Assembly (NCBI RefSeq): GCF_026642255.1
Contig: NZ_CP113264.1
Span: forward strand, 1,364,001-1,428,000
Reading direction: 5' to 3'
Source: Streptomonospora nanhaiensis
GTDB taxonomy: Bacteria > Actinomycetota > Actinomycetes > Streptosporangiales > Streptosporangiaceae
Length of the DNA: 64,000 nt
Part shown: one piece after another, positions 1 through 10,300 of the stretch
How the letters are laid out: every line of letters starts with the position of its first letter
Position numbering within the stretch: position 1 is the stretch's first letter
The notes under the pieces: model-generated
Database searches by the model: none
Told to the model about the DNA's origin: nothing
The model's input: the letters and a program-made list of their open reading frames with translations, nothing else
Translations under genes and position numbers: made by a program

Positions 1-770
1 GACCTCGGCGCGGCCTCGTCCACGGCGCGCAGCACCCCCAGCATCCCGCGCAGCTCGGTCAGGGTGTCCTTGCTGGTCTGCTTGATGGTGGCCAGGGCCT
101 CCGCGGCGCGCCCGGGCTCCGTCTCGATGAGGTAGAGGGCGGTGCCGGCCTGCACGTTGATCAGCGAGATGTTGTGCGCGACGGTGTCGTGCACGTCCCG
201 GGCCAGCCGGAGCCGCTCCTCCGACGCCCGGCGGAGCACCTCCTCCTCCTTCGTGCGGCCCGCCTCGACCGCGCGCTCGCGGTCGGCCCGCAGGTACTCC
301 TGGCGCCAGCGCACGACCTCGCCCGTGCACAGCAGCAGCAGGACCCAGGCGACCATGCCCACCGCCTCGAAGCGGAACCCGCCGCTCACCAGCAGCTCGT
401 AGGCGTTGACCGCGGCGAACTGGCCGACGCCCAGCGTCCACCCGAACACGCGGTAGCCCCAGCGGACCAGGGTGTAGAGCATGACGGCGGTGCACAGCAC
501 GACCATGCCGTCCGGGAAGCCCAGGGGGTAGTAGACGGTCGCGGAGGCGATCGAGACCAGGCCCACGACGCACGGGAAGGCGGTTCGCCACAGGAGCGGC
601 AGGCACGCCCCCAGGACGAGGGCCCACCCCCACGGCCAGAGCTCGCGGTCGGTGGGGACGGGGTCGACCCACTCGACCACGAGCGTGCTGCCCGCGGACA
701 GGACCAGCAGGACCAGGGCGAGCCAGGCGTCGGTGCGCGTCGGGCGCGGGAGTAGTGCTGCCACACCCAC
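1..770 (-). CDS. Sensor histidine kinase, HisKA_3/NarL type (C-terminus outside window)
   Basis: The minus-strand frame from a GTG at 770 (a second GTG lies at 764) gives about 256 residues and runs off the window edge. The first ~140 residues hold several hydrophobic stretches (for example WLALVLLVLSAG near residue 16), so the sensor part is membrane embedded. A charged linker follows, then the dimerisation and phosphorylation helix RDVHDTVAHNISLINVQAG, with the phospho-accepting His at about residue 194. This is the H-box of the DesK/NarX-like HisKA_3 kinases, common in actinomycetes with a LuxR-type response regulator. The ATPase domain and partner regulator must lie before base 1. The signal sensed cannot be told. 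Family confidence is high; the exact start is uncertain because the ribosome site is weak. Confidence 0.85.
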   Translation of the reverse strand, partial: MGVAALLPRPTRTDAWLALVLLVLSAGSTLVVEWVDPVPTDRELWPWGWALVLGACLPLLWRTAFPCVVGLVSIASATVYYPLGFPDGMVVLCTAVMLYTLVRWGYRVFGWTLGVGQFAAVNAYELLVSGGFRFEAVGMVAWVLLLLCTGEVVRWRQEYLRADRERAVEAGRTKEEEVLRRASEERLRLARDVHDTVAHNISLINVQAGTALYLIETEPGRAAEALATIKQTSKDTLTELRGMLGVLRAVDEAAPR

Positions 771-928
771 GACGGTACGGTCACCCCCCGGGGTCGCGCG
801 TCCTCCTCAGGGGTGCACTTCGCGTGTCGGCGTACTCCCCCCGGAGTACGCGTCCCGCGTCCCCGGGAACCCGTCCGCCGGGAGCGGCGGCCGGTTCCGG
901 CCGTCCGCGCCGGGGACCGGCGGCGGGC

Positions 929-1786
929 TCAGAACACGTCGTCCGGCGGCGCGGGGGAGTCGACCGCGTCCGCGTCGTGGACGGGCGCGCGGCCCGAGAC
1001 GAAGCGGTCCAGATCCCCGCCCTCCAGCAGCCGGGCCATCTCCGGGTCGCGGTGCGCGCGGCGGCCCAGGTCCTCCGAGGGGAGTGGCCGGTGCCCGGCC
1101 ACCAGGACGAGGTTGCCGAACCGGCGCCCGCGCAGGATGGCGGGCGCGGCGGTCAGGGCCACGTGCGGCAGCACCGCGCGGGCGGTCGCCGCCTGCGCGC
1201 GGGTGTGCTCCAGGGAGTGGCCGTCGCCGATGTTCACCGCCAGCAGGCCTCCGGGCCTCAGCACGCGCGCCATCTCCCCGTAGAACTCCACCGAGGTCAG
1301 ACGCGCGGGCGTGCGCGCCCCCGCGAACACGTCGCTGACGACGAGGTCCGCGCTGTCGGCGTGCCGGGCGCCGATCCACTCGCGGGCGTCGCCGATCCCC
1401 ACCCGCAGCTGCGCCCTGCGGTCCCACGGCAGCCGCCGCCGCACCATCTCCACCAGAGGGGCGTCCACGTCCACCGCGCGCTGCCGCGAGCCGGGGCGGG
1501 TGTGCGCCACGTACCGGGCCAGGGTCAGTGCCCCCGCGCCCAGGTGCAGGGCGTCGATCGGCTCGCCCGCGGGCGCGACGAGGTCGGCGGCGTGCGCGAT
1601 CCGCCGCATGTACGAGAAGTCCAGGTAGGACGGGTCCGACAGGTCCACGTGGGACTGCGGCGTCCCCTCCACCACGAGGAACCACGAGTCGGACCGGTCC
1701 GCGTCCGCGAGCAGCTCCGTCCCGGGAACGCCCTCCGGCTCCCCGGCCCCGTCGGGTCCCGTGTCCCGAGTACCGCGTCTGCCCAT
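929..1786 (-). CDS. Spermidine synthase-like (fused-MFS type) methyltransferase-fold protein
   Basis: A 285-residue soluble protein with the Rossmann core of the spermidine synthase family: nucleotide-binding loop HLGAGALTLA (81-90), acidic pair in VDVD (106-109), DAREW (133-137) and SDVF (151-154). Actinomycetes carry many such proteins, often annotated as spermidine synthase or as the detached C-terminal half of membrane-fused spermidine synthases; this one has no membrane segments. True aminopropyltransferase activity is not assured, because the polyamine-binding residues cannot be recognised by eye. It is transcribed divergently from proS and lies 158 bp upstream of the histidine kinase on the same strand. 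Substrate unknown. Confidence 0.75.
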   Translation of the reverse strand: MGRRGTRDTGPDGAGEPEGVPGTELLADADRSDSWFLVVEGTPQSHVDLSDPSYLDFSYMRRIAHAADLVAPAGEPIDALHLGAGALTLARYVAHTRPGSRQRAVDVDAPLVEMVRRRLPWDRRAQLRVGIGDAREWIGARHADSADLVVSDVFAGARTPARLTSVEFYGEMARVLRPGGLLAVNIGDGHSLEHTRAQAATARAVLPHVALTAAPAILRGRRFGNLVLVAGHRPLPSEDLGRRAHRDPEMARLLEGGDLDRFVSGRAPVHDADAVDSPAPPDDVF

Positions 1787-1984
1787 GCTCTTCCCCGTTC
1801 GTCGGCGGCGTCCGCCGGCCCCTGCGCCGGCCGCGCCCGCCGCCCGGATCGCCGGCCACCAAGCCTAGGTACGGGCGGGAGCGCTCGCGCAACCCACGCG
1901 CGAACGCGTCCGCACTACCGCTAGCCTGGGACTCCCCTAGTCCTGATCCCCACGCCCCACGGGCGTGTTCACCGAGGAGTGGCC

Positions 1985-3733
1985 GTGCTGCTGCGGATGT
2001 CGAACCTGTTCCTTCGCACCCTGCGTGAGGACCCGGCGGACGCCGAGGTGCCGAGCCACAAGCTCCTCGTCCGCGGCGGGTTCGTGCGCCGGGCCGCCCC
2101 CGGCATCTACTCCTGGCTGCCCCTGGGCAAGATGGTCCTGGACAACGTCGCCCGCGTCGTGCGCGAGGAGATGGACGCCATCGGCGGCCAGGAGGTCCTC
2201 CTGCCCGCCCTCCTGCCCAAGGAGTACTACGAGGCGACCGGCCGCTGGGAGGAGTACGGCGACACCCTGTTCCGCCTCAAGGACCGCAAGGGCGCCGACT
2301 ACCTGCTCGGCCCCACGCACGAGGAGCTGTTCACGCTCCTGGTCAAGGGCGAGTACTCCTCCTACAAGGACTTCCCCGTCGTCCTGTACCAGATCCAGGA
2401 GAAGTTCCGCGACGAGGCGCGCCCCCGGGCGGGCGTGCTCCGCGGCCGCGAGTTCCACATGAAGGACTCCTACTCCTTCGACATCGACGACGAGGGCCTC
2501 CGGGCCTCCTACGAGGCGCACCGCGCCGCCTACATCCGGATCTTCGACCGGCTCGGGCTGGAGTACGTGATCGTGTCCGCCACGTCCGGGGCCATGGGCG
2601 GGTCCGCCTCGGAGGAGTTCCTGGCCGTGGCCCCGAGCGGCGAGGACACCTTCGTGCGCAGCACGGAGTCCGACTACGCCGCGAACGTCGAGGCCGTCGC
2701 CACCCCGGCGCCCCCGGCGCTGCCCGTCGAGGGGCTGCCCGAGGCGGTGGTGCACCACACCCCGGGCACCGCGACCATCCAGACGCTGGTGGACTTCCTC
2801 AACGGGGCCGGGCTGGGCCGCGACTTCAGCGAGGCCGACACCCTCAAGAACCTCCTCGTCAAGACCCGCGAGCCCGGCGCCGAGGAGTGGAAGCTGCTGG
2901 CCATCGGCCTGCCCGGCGACCGCGAGGTCGACCTCAAGCGCCTGGAGGCCGCACTGGAGCCCACCGAGGTCGCGCTCCTGGACGAGGCCGACTTCGCGGC
3001 CAACCCCTTCCTGGCCAAGGGCTACATCGGCCCCCTCGCCCTGCTGGACAACAAGGTCCGCTACCTGGTCGACCCGCGCGTGGTCACCGGCACCGCGTGG
3101 GTGACCGGCGCGGACAGGGCCGACCACCACGTCATCGGCCTGGTGGCCGGGCGCGACTTCACCCCGGACGGCGTCATCGACGTCGCCGAGGTCCGCGACG
3201 GCGACCCCTCGCCCGACGGGCGGGGCACGCTGTACACCTCGCGCGGCATCGAGATCGGCCACATCTTCCAGCTCGGCCGCAAGTACACCGACTCCTTCCA
3301 GGTGGACGCCCTCGGAGCCGACGGCAAGCCCAGGCGCATCACCATGGGCTCCTACGGGATCGGCGTCTCGCGCGCCGTCGCCTGCGTCGTCGAGCAGTCC
3401 CACGACGACAAGGGCATCGTCTGGCCGCGCGCCATCGCGCCCGCCGACGTGCACGTGGTCGGCACCGGCAAGGGCGAGCAGATCGAGGAGGCCCTGCGGA
3501 TCGGCGCGGAGCTGGAGGCACGCGGACTGCGCGTCCTCGTGGACGACCGCAAGGGCGTCTCGCCGGGCGTCAAGTTCACCGACTCCGAACTGCTCGGCAT
3601 CCCGACCGGTGTCATCATCGGCCGCGGGCTCAAGGACGGCCTGGTGGAGCTGCGGGACCGCGCCACCGGCGACCGCGAGGAGGTCGCCCTGGCCGAGATC
3701 GTGGACCGCACCGTCGCCGCCTGCCGCGGCTAG
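1985..3733 (+). CDS. proS: Prolyl-tRNA synthetase
   Basis: Class II aminoacyl-tRNA synthetase charging tRNA-Pro in the cytoplasm. It is of the bacterial type (about 582 residues): N-terminal catalytic core with SHKLLVRGG and motif 2 near [10 protein letters not shown], an inserted editing domain across roughly residues 220-400 that should clear mischarged Ala-tRNA-Pro, motif 3 around [11 protein letters not shown], and a C-terminal anticodon-binding domain (DVHVVGTGK onward). The GTG at 1985 is preferred because GAGGAG at 1974-1979 sits five bases before it; GTG 1979 overlaps that site and ATG 1997 is far from it. It stands alone on the plus strand, closed by a strong palindrome and convergent with the ferritin-like gene. 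Confidence 0.97.
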   Translation: MLLRMSNLFLRTLREDPADAEVPSHKLLVRGGFVRRAAPGIYSWLPLGKMVLDNVARVVREEMDAIGGQEVLLPALLPKEYYEATGRWEEYGDTLFRLKDRKGADYLLGPTHEELFTLLVKGEYSSYKDFPVVLYQIQEKFRDEARPRAGVLRGREFHMKDSYSFDIDDEGLRASYEAHRAAYIRIFDRLGLEYVIVSATSGAMGGSASEEFLAVAPSGEDTFVRSTESDYAANVEAVATPAPPALPVEGLPEAVVHHTPGTATIQTLVDFLNGAGLGRDFSEADTLKNLLVKTREPGAEEWKLLAIGLPGDREVDLKRLEAALEPTEVALLDEADFAANPFLAKGYIGPLALLDNKVRYLVDPRVVTGTAWVTGADRADHHVIGLVAGRDFTPDGVIDVAEVRDGDPSPDGRGTLYTSRGIEIGHIFQLGRKYTDSFQVDALGADGKPRRITMGSYGIGVSRAVACVVEQSHDDKGIVWPRAIAPADVHVVGTGKGEQIEEALRIGAELEARGLRVLVDDRKGVSPGVKFTDSELLGIPTGVIIGRGLKDGLVELRDRATGDREEVALAEIVDRTVAACRG

Positions 3734-3808
3734 GGCGCGCCCGGCGGGCGCCGCCCGGACACGCCCAAGGGCTCCCGCCCCGCGGGCGGCGGCCGGGACG
3801 ACCGGGGT

Positions 3809-3841
3809 CGAGGGGCCGGGGAGCAGATCCCCGGCCCCTCG
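3809..3841. terminator. Bidirectional hairpin terminator between proS and the DUF4439 gene
   Basis: A perfect 14-bp stem (3809-3822 with 3828-3841) and a 5-base loop lie between two convergent stop codons. There is no U-tract on either strand, as is usual for actinomycete terminators. Confidence 0.7.
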
Positions 3842-3853
3842 CTCGTGCTCCCG

Positions 3854-4315
3854 TCAGGCGGTCTCGAAGCCGGGGAGGGCGTCCAGCTCCCCGCCCCACT
3901 CCAGGCCCCGCAGCGTCGTCTCCTGGAGGGCGCGCGCGGCCCTCGACCGCAGACCGGCGTCGCCCGACGCCGTCAGCCACAGGTACGCACGCGCCGCCGT
4001 CTCCTCCAGCCCGACCGCGAAGGCGTCGAAGCCGTCGTCGTCGCGCCCCTCCGGCAGGGGATACGTCGCCAGCGCCGAGGGCGCCCCGAAGCCGCGTTCC
4101 ACCGCCGCCGCACGCAGCGCGTCACGCAGGGCCTTGTGCTGCTGGGCGGCCTCCAGGGCACGCTCGCGCCGGTCCCGGTCCCCGGCGGCACCGCCGACGA
4201 ACTCGTACCCGTACACCGCCGCGTGCTCCGCGCTCAGCGCCTCGGCCAGCGCGTCGGGGCCGGGGTCCGCGCCGGGGTCCGCCCCGCCCGGGGTGGACAC
4301 GGGACTCTCGCTCAC
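3854..4315 (-). CDS. Ferritin-like DUF4439 domain protein
   Basis: A 153-residue protein starting at GTG 4315. It looks like a single helical ferritin-like bundle: LAEALSAEHAAVYGYEF near residue 24 has the E..H spacing typical of these folds, and further helices contain ALEAAQQHKALRDALRAA and AVGLEETAARAYLWL. It corresponds to the DUF4439 ferritin-like proteins found next to rimP in actinomycetes. It follows the lipoprotein gene on the same strand by 45 bp, so the two are probably cotranscribed and may act as a pair. Metal binding is plausible from the fold but not shown. Confidence 0.75.
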   Translation of the reverse strand: MSESPVSTPGGADPGADPGPDALAEALSAEHAAVYGYEFVGGAAGDRDRRERALEAAQQHKALRDALRAAAVERGFGAPSALATYPLPEGRDDDGFDAFAVGLEETAARAYLWLTASGDAGLRSRAARALQETTLRGLEWGGELDALPGFETA

Positions 4316-4360
4316 CAGTACCGCCTTCAGGTTCGTGGATGCCGTGCGGGAAGGCCGGGC

Positions 4361-4876
4361 CTAGGCCCGGGCCAGAAGGTACGCGTGTCCTGCCTCGCAG
4401 GCGCCGATGCCGCTGATCAGCTGGGCCAGGCCGGGGTCGGACACGGCCGCGGCCTGGTCGAGGCGCGCACTCGTCGCGGCCGACTCCAGCAGGCGCAGCC
4501 CCGCGGTGTCCAGCACCCCGCCGGGCGCGGGCCCGCCCTCCGGAGGGGATTCCCCGCCCCCGGCCGGGTCGGCGGGAGGTGTGGGGGAGGCACCCTCGGG
4601 GAGCGACTCCACGAGCGCGTCCACATGGGTCAGGTGGTGCTCCAGCAGCCGCTCCAGCAGGTCCGCCGGCCCCGTCCCGCCGGAGATCGCGGCCTCGTAG
4701 AGGGACACCGTCCGCTCCTTCTCCCGGATCACCGACCGGAGCACGTACTCGTCCGGGGTCACGTCCGCGGGGTACCACTCCGCCTCGCCGCACCCGGCCA
4801 GACCCGCGACCGCCGCTCCGGCCACCGCAGCGCCCAGCACCGTGCGGCGGCTGACGCAGCCGTTCACCTGGCCCAC
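4361..4876 (-). CDS. Ferritin-like lipoprotein (Tat/Sec lipobox)
   Basis: About 171 residues from GTG 4876, chosen because a good ribosome site (reverse complement of 4882-4889) is five bases upstream. The N-terminus reads VSRRTVLGAAVAGAAVAGLAGC: a twin-arginine-like start, a hydrophobic stretch and an LAGC lipobox, so the mature protein should be a membrane-anchored lipoprotein on the outer face. The rest is helical, with a Pro/Gly-rich low-complexity linker near residues 95-120, and ends in GACEAGHAYLLARA, again ferritin-like. It pairs with the downstream DUF4439 gene and is divergent from rimP, an order conserved in Streptomyces. Function unknown. Confidence 0.75.
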   Translation of the reverse strand: MGQVNGCVSRRTVLGAAVAGAAVAGLAGCGEAEWYPADVTPDEYVLRSVIREKERTVSLYEAAISGGTGPADLLERLLEHHLTHVDALVESLPEGASPTPPADPAGGGESPPEGGPAPGGVLDTAGLRLLESAATSARLDQAAAVSDPGLAQLISGIGACEAGHAYLLARA

Positions 4877-5236
4877 GTGCTCTCCTTCCGTGCCCCGTGC
4901 CGTCCCTCGCCGGCACGACGGCCGTCCGGGACGGCCACGGCCCCATCTTTCCACGGCCCGCGCGGGGCCCGGCCCGGGCCGACACACCCCTCCACGCGGG
5001 CTTTCCCGCCTCCCGGGGCCACTCCGCGGCGCCTCCCCGACACCGACGGCGACCTGGAGGACGCCCGGGTGTGGATACCCTTGCAGCACAACCGCCGTCG
5101 CACGCGACGCGCGGTCGGTCCGCGTCCCTCAGGGGGCGGACCGTTCAGTCGCAGACTACGTACAGAGCTGGACCGCCCCGTACACCGGCCCGAGGCCGAG
5201 CGGGCGGGATTTCTCCGCTGGAGGGGCAGACACCAC
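4877..5236. promoter_or_regulatory. Divergent promoter and leader region ahead of rimP
   Basis: These 360 bp hold no convincing gene. They must contain the promoters for the lipoprotein (minus) and for the rimP-nusA-infB operon (plus). A hairpin CGGTCCGC (5116-5123) with GCGGACCG (5136-5143), containing a smaller CCCT/AGGG stem, lies in the likely rimP leader. Candidate -10 boxes are GGATAC near 5074 and TACAGA near 5161; neither has a clear -35. No known riboswitch pattern was recognised. Confidence 0.4.
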
Positions 5237-5719
5237 ATGGGAGCGCAGGCACGCGAAGAGCGCATCGCCGAGCTGCTGGAGCCGGTACTGGCCGAGGCCG
5301 GACTGGACCTGGAGGCCGTCGAGCTGACACCGGCGGGCAAGCGCCGGGTCCTGCGCGTCGTCGTCGACTCCGACGACGGGGTGGACCTGGACCGGGTCGG
5401 CGAGGTCAGCCAGGAGGTCAACGCCGCGCTGGACGCCTCCGACGTCATGGGCGAGCTGCCCTACGTCCTGGAGGTCACCTCGCCCGGGGTGGACCGTCCG
5501 CTGACGCAGCCGCGCCACTGGCGGCGCTCCCGTGGACGGCTGGTGAAGGCCGCCCTCGCCGGGGGCGGCGACGTCACCGGCCGGGTCACCGACGCCGACG
5601 ACGAGGGGGTCACCCTCGACGTCGAGGGCCGGCCCCGCACCCTCGCCCACGCCGAGCTCGGCCCGGGCAGGGTCCAGGTGGAATTCCGTCGCGAAGCCGA
5701 CACCGACGCGGCGGACTAG
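5237..5719 (+). CDS. rimP: Ribosome maturation factor RimP
   Basis: A 160-residue protein needed for 30S subunit maturation. The start ATG 5237 follows GGAGGGG in the leader. The N-terminal domain contains the conserved GLDLEAVELTPAGKRRVLRVVVDS and the Sm-like C-terminal part begins near LEVTSPGVDRPL. It is the first gene of the conserved rimP-nusA-ylxR-infB-ylxP-rbfA-truB run, with nusA 12 bp downstream. The C-terminus ends in a short acidic tail. Identity rests on motif and conserved position. Confidence 0.95.
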   Translation: MGAQAREERIAELLEPVLAEAGLDLEAVELTPAGKRRVLRVVVDSDDGVDLDRVGEVSQEVNAALDASDVMGELPYVLEVTSPGVDRPLTQPRHWRRSRGRLVKAALAGGGDVTGRVTDADDEGVTLDVEGRPRTLAHAELGPGRVQVEFRREADTDAAD

Positions 5720-5731
5720 AGGGGGAGCCCC

Positions 5732-6757
5732 GTGGATATTGACATGAGTGTCCTGCGCAGCCTGGAGCGCGAGAAGGACATCGCGGTCGAGCTGGTGGCC
5801 AAGGCCATCGAGGACGCGCTTCTGATCGCCTACCACCGCGAAGAGGGACCCGACAAGAAGGCCAGGGTGGAGCTCAACCGCTCGACCGGCCACGTGACCG
5901 TGTGGGTGTCCGAGACGGACGAGGAGGGCGAGGTCGTCGGCGAGTTCGACGGCACCCCGTCCGGCTTCGGCCGCATCGCGACCTCCACCGCCAAGCAGGT
6001 CATCCTCCAGCGACTGCGGGACGCCGAGGACGAGCTCACCCTGGGCGAGTTCGCCGGGCGGGAGCACGACATCGTCTCCGGCATCATCCAGCAGGGCAAG
6101 GACCCCCGGAACGTGCTGGTCGACCTCGGCAAGCTCGAAGCGGTCCTGCCCCCGCAGGAGCAGGTCCCCACCGAGACCTACACCCACGGGGAGCGGCTGC
6201 GCGCCTACGTGGTCCAGGTCCGCAAGGGCCACCGGGGTCCGTCGGTCACCCTCTCGCGCACCCACCCCAACCTGGTGCGCAAGCTCTTCGAGCTGGAGGT
6301 GCCCGAGATCGCCGACGGCACCGTCGAGATCTCGGCGATCGCCCGGGAGGCTGGCCACCGCACCAAGATGGCCGTCCGGTCGCACCGGGGCGGGGTCAAC
6401 GCCAAGGGCGCCTGCATCGGTCCGCTCGGCAGCCGTGTCCGCAACGTGATGGCGGAACTCCACGGAGAGAAGATCGACATCGTCGACTTCTCCGACGACC
6501 CGGCCGCGTTCGTGGCCAACGCCCTGTCCCCGGCGCGGGTCAACTCCGTGGAAATCCTCGACATGGCCGCGCGTGTCGCGCGGGTCGTCGTGCCCGACTA
6601 CCAGCAGTCCCTGGCGATCGGCAAGGAGGGCCAGAACGCCCGCCTCGCCGCCCGTCTGACCGGTTGGCGCATCGACATCCGCTCCGACGCCGAACCCGCC
6701 GGCGGTCCCGCCGACGGTGACGGAACCGACGGCGACGACGCCGCCGCGGCCGGTTAA
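5732..6757 (+). CDS. nusA: Transcription termination/antitermination factor NusA
   Basis: A 341-residue RNA-polymerase-associated elongation factor. Domains in order: N-terminal RNAP-binding domain (1 to about 125), S1 domain (about 133-200, [20 protein letters not shown]), KH1 around [19 protein letters not shown], and KH2 around [18 protein letters not shown]. Like other actinobacterial NusA proteins it lacks the C-terminal acidic repeats of E. coli NusA and ends in a short Asp/Ala-rich tail. The start is GTG 5732, just after AGAGGGGGA. It is cotranscribed with rimP. Confidence 0.97.
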   Translation: MDIDMSVLRSLEREKDIAVELVAKAIEDALLIAYHREEGPDKKARVELNRSTGHVTVWVSETDEEGEVVGEFDGTPSGFGRIATSTAKQVILQRLRDAEDELTLGEFAGREHDIVSGIIQQGKDPRNVLVDLGKLEAVLPPQEQVPTETYTHGERLRAYVVQVRKGHRGPSVTLSRTHPNLVRKLFELEVPEIADGTVEISAIAREAGHRTKMAVRSHRGGVNAKGACIGPLGSRVRNVMAELHGEKIDIVDFSDDPAAFVANALSPARVNSVEILDMAARVARVVVPDYQQSLAIGKEGQNARLAARLTGWRIDIRSDAEPAGGPADGDGTDGDDAAAAG

Positions 6758-6770
6758 TCGGGTCGCGGCG

Positions 6771-7076
6771 ATGCCCCGACGCGATATGGTGGCCGGAGAC
6801 GGTCCCGACGGCCCTGTGCGCACATGCGTGGGGTGCCGGTCTCGGGCAGTCCAGTCCGACCTCGTGCGGCTGGTGGCTGTGGGCACGGCCATCATGCCCG
6901 ACACCCGGGGTCGACGTCCGGGGCGTGGCGCCTACCTGCACGACGACCGGCGGTGCCTCGAGCTCGCCGAGCGTCGCAGGGTATGGTCCCGCGCCTACCG
7001 GAGGGGAGCGGGTGACGCCGGGTGGGACCTCTCACCCGTAGAGGCCCTGCTCGATGCCGCCCCTCGTGGCGGATAG
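6771..7076 (+). CDS. ylxR: YlxR/RnpM family RNA-binding protein
   Basis: A short protein of the YlxR (DUF448) family, always found between nusA and infB. The signature VRTCVGCRSRAVQSDLVRLV and the RGRRPGRGAYLH segment are both present. In Bacillus subtilis the family member binds RNase P and modulates it; the role here is by analogy. The start is not fixed by the sequence: ATG 6771, ATG 6786 and a GTG at 6717 that overlaps nusA are all in frame, and none has a strong ribosome site. ATG 6771 is chosen to avoid a 41-bp overlap. Confidence 0.85.
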   Translation: MPRRDMVAGDGPDGPVRTCVGCRSRAVQSDLVRLVAVGTAIMPDTRGRRPGRGAYLHDDRRCLELAERRRVWSRAYRRGAGDAGWDLSPVEALLDAAPRGG

Positions 7077-7307
7077 GGTTACCGCTCCCGATAGGGTTGG
7101 AATGTCTGGGCCGGTCTCCGGGTTGTCATAACCGAGGTCGGCGTACCAGTGCTGTGTCGGCACGCGAGTACCGACCCATTGTTGTGTAGCGATGAGGAAG
7201 CAGGTCGAGATTGCGATGAGCGCCTGATGAGTACGCAGCGATGAGTAACTCGAGCTAACGACGGTCCGGCACAAGCCCATGTCCCGGACCGAAGCTGAAG
7301 GAGAGTA
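7077..7307 (+). promoter_or_regulatory. infB 5' region with four GATGAG repeats
   Basis: The 231-bp gap before infB is clearly less GC-rich than its surroundings. It carries four copies of GATGAG at 7191, 7215, 7226 and 7240, the last three preceded by GC or CT. It ends with the ribosome site AAGGAGAG before GTG 7308. It probably contains a secondary promoter and an untranslated leader for IF-2. Confidence 0.5.
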
Positions 7308-10300
7308 GTGGCGAAGGTCCGGGTGTACGAACTCGCCAAGGAGTTCGGTGTAGAGAGCAAGGCCGTGCTGGCCAAGCTCAACGAGATGGGCGAATTCGTC
7401 CGTTCGGCGTCCTCGACGATAGAGGCCCCCGTCGTGCGACGCCTCCAAGAAGCCTTCAACAACGGTTCCGACGGCGGCAGGAAGGGCTCGGCTCCCAAGC
7501 CCGGCCCCCGCGCCGCGTCCGAGCCGGGTGCGGCCCCCAAGCCGGGGCCCGCTCCCAAGCCCGGCCCGAAGCCGGGTCCGGCCGCGCCCAAGCCGTCGGC
7601 AGCGCAGGGCGAGTCCGCCCCGCGTCCCGGCGCGCCCAAGCCCGGCCCCAAGGCCCCCCGCGGCGAAGCGGGTGCCCGCCCCGGCGGTGCGCCCAAGCCC
7701 GGTGGTCCGGCAGGCCGGCCCGAGGGCGTGCGCTCCGAGGAGCCCCGCCCCGAGGGCGGGCGTCCCGAGGGTGGACGTCCTGAAGGCGCACGTCCCGAGG
7801 GCGCACGTCCCGAGCGCGGCGAGCGCCCCCCGCGGGGCGACCGTCCCGAGCGCGGCGAGCGTCCCCAGCGGGGCGACCGTCCCGAGCGCGGCGGTGCCCG
7901 TCCGGGCCCGCGCACGTCCGGTCCGCGTCCGGGCAACAACCCGTTCGCGTCCAACGCCTCCGGTATGGGCTCCAAGCCCGCGCCGCGTCCCGGTGCCGCT
8001 CCCGGCGCCGGCGCTCCGCGTCCGGGCGGTCCCCGTCCGGGTCCGCGTCCCGGCCCGCAGGGCGGCGGCGACCAGCGCGCCCCGCGTCCCGGCGGCGCTC
8101 CCGGCGCCGGCGCTCCGCGTCCGGGCGGTCCCCGTCCGGGTCCGCGTCCCGGCCCGCAGGGCGGCGGCGACCAGCGCGCCCCGCGTCCCGGCGGCGCCGC
8201 GGGCGCTCCGCGTCCGGGCGGCGCCGCAGGCGGACCTCCGCGTCCCGGCGGCGGCGCCGGCGGACCCCGTCCCGGCGGTCCGCGTCCCAGTCCCATGAAC
8301 ATGCCCTCGTCCCGTCCGGCCTCGCCCGCGGGCGGCGGTCGCGGCGGTGCCGGCGGCGGTCGTCCCGGCGGTGGCGGCGGTGGCCGCGGTCGCGGGGGAG
8401 CCCCCGCGGGTGCGGGTCCGCGTCCCGGTGGCGGCGGCGGTGCCGGCGGCGGTCGTCCGGGCGGCTTCGGCGGTCGCCCCGGCGGCGGCGGTCGCGGTCG
8501 CGGCGGCGGAACCGCCGGTGCGTTCGGCCGTCCGGGCGGTCGTCCCGGGCGTGCCCGCAAGTCCAAGAAGCAGCGGCGCCAGGAGTTCAACGACCTCCAG
8601 GCACCGTCCTTCGGCGGCGTCAAGATCCCGAGCGGCAACAACCAGGTCATCCGCCTGTCCCGCGGCGCCTCGCTGTCGGACTTCGGTGACAAGATCGACG
8701 TCAACCCGGCGTCGCTCGTCCAGGTCATGATGCACCTGGGTGAGATGGTCACCGCGACCCAGTCGCTGCCCGACGAGTCGCTCCAGCTGCTGGGCGAGGA
8801 GCTCAGCTACCGCATCGAGGTCGTCAGTCCCGAGGACGAGGACCGCGAGCTGCTGGAGTCCTTCTCCATCGAGTTCGGCGAGGACGACGGCACGGCCGAG
8901 GACCTGCGTCCCCGTCCGCCCGTGGTCACCGTCATGGGCCACGTCGACCACGGTAAGACCCGACTGCTGGACACCATCCGCAAGACCAACGTCGTCAGCG
9001 GCGAGGCCGGCGGTATCACCCAGCACATCGGCGCCTACCAGGTCGCCACCGAGGTGGACGGCGAGGAGCGCAGGCTCACCTTCATCGACACCCCGGGCCA
9101 CGAGGCGTTCACCGCCATGCGTGCCCGCGGTGCGAAGGTCACCGACATCGCGGTCCTGGTGGTCGCGGCCGACGACGGCGTCAAGCCGCAGACGGCCGAG
9201 GCCATCGACCACGCCAAGGCGGCCGAGGTGCCGATCGTGGTCGCGGTCAACAAGATCGACGTCGAGGGCGCCGACCCGCAGCGGGTCCGTGCGCAGCTCA
9301 CCGAGTACGGCCTGGTCGCCGAGGAGTACGGCGGCGACGTCCAGTTCGTGGACATCTCCGCGCTCAAGGGCGACAACATCGACGGCCTGCTCGAGTCGAT
9401 CGTGCTGACCTCCGACGCCTCGCTCGACCTGACCGCCAACCCGGACATGGACGCCCAGGGTCTGGCCATCGAGGCCTACCTGGACCGCGGTCGCGGTTCC
9501 ATGGCCACGGTGCTGGTCCAGAGGGGCACGCTCAACGTCGGCGACTCGATCGTCTGCGGCGACGCCTACGGCCGCGTGCGCGCCATGCTCGACGAGCACG
9601 GCAACAACGTGCAGAGCGCCGAGCCGTCCCGTCCGGTGCAGGTGGTGGGTCTGACCAACGTTCCCAGCGCCGGCGACAGCTTCCTGGTCGTCAAGGACGA
9701 CCGGGTGGCACGTCAGATCGCCCAGCAGCGCGAGGCGCGCGAGCGCTTCGCCCAGCAGGCGCGTTCGGCCCGCCGCGTCACGTTCGAGACCTGGCAGGAC
9801 GCCCTCAAGGAGGGTGAGCGCTCCGAGCTGCTCCTCCTCATCAAGGGCGACATGTCCGGTTCGGTCGAGGCGCTGGAGGAGTCGCTCCTCAAGATCGACT
9901 CGGGTGGCGACGAGGTCAACATCCGCGTCATCGGCCGCGGTGTCGGTGCGATCACGCAGAACGACATCAACCTGGCGTCGTCCGCCGACGCGATCATCAT
10001 CGGCTTCAACGTTCGGCCCGAGGGCAAGAACAGCGAGCTGGCCGATCGCATGGGCGTCGACATCCGGTACTACTCGGTGATCTACCAGGCCATCGACGAG
10101 GTCGAGGCCGCGGTCAAGGGCCTCCTCAAGCCGGTCTACGAGGAAGTCCAGCTCGGCAGCGCCGAGGTCCGCGAGGTCTTCAAGGTTCCGAAGATCGGCA
10201 ACATCGCGGGCTCGATCGTCCGTAGCGGCCTCATCCGCCGCAACACCAAGGCACGGATCATCCGCGAAGGGGTTGTCATCTCCGAGAACCTCACCGTGGA

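Noticed and set aside
5116..5143. Possible riboswitch before rimP
   Set aside because: Only one simple hairpin is visible; no conserved core of a known riboswitch class could be matched.
7740..7900. Repeats in infB resembling a CRISPR or minisatellite array
   Set aside because: Period and degeneracy follow codons for Arg-Pro-Glu-Gly units in the disordered linker; there are no unique spacers.
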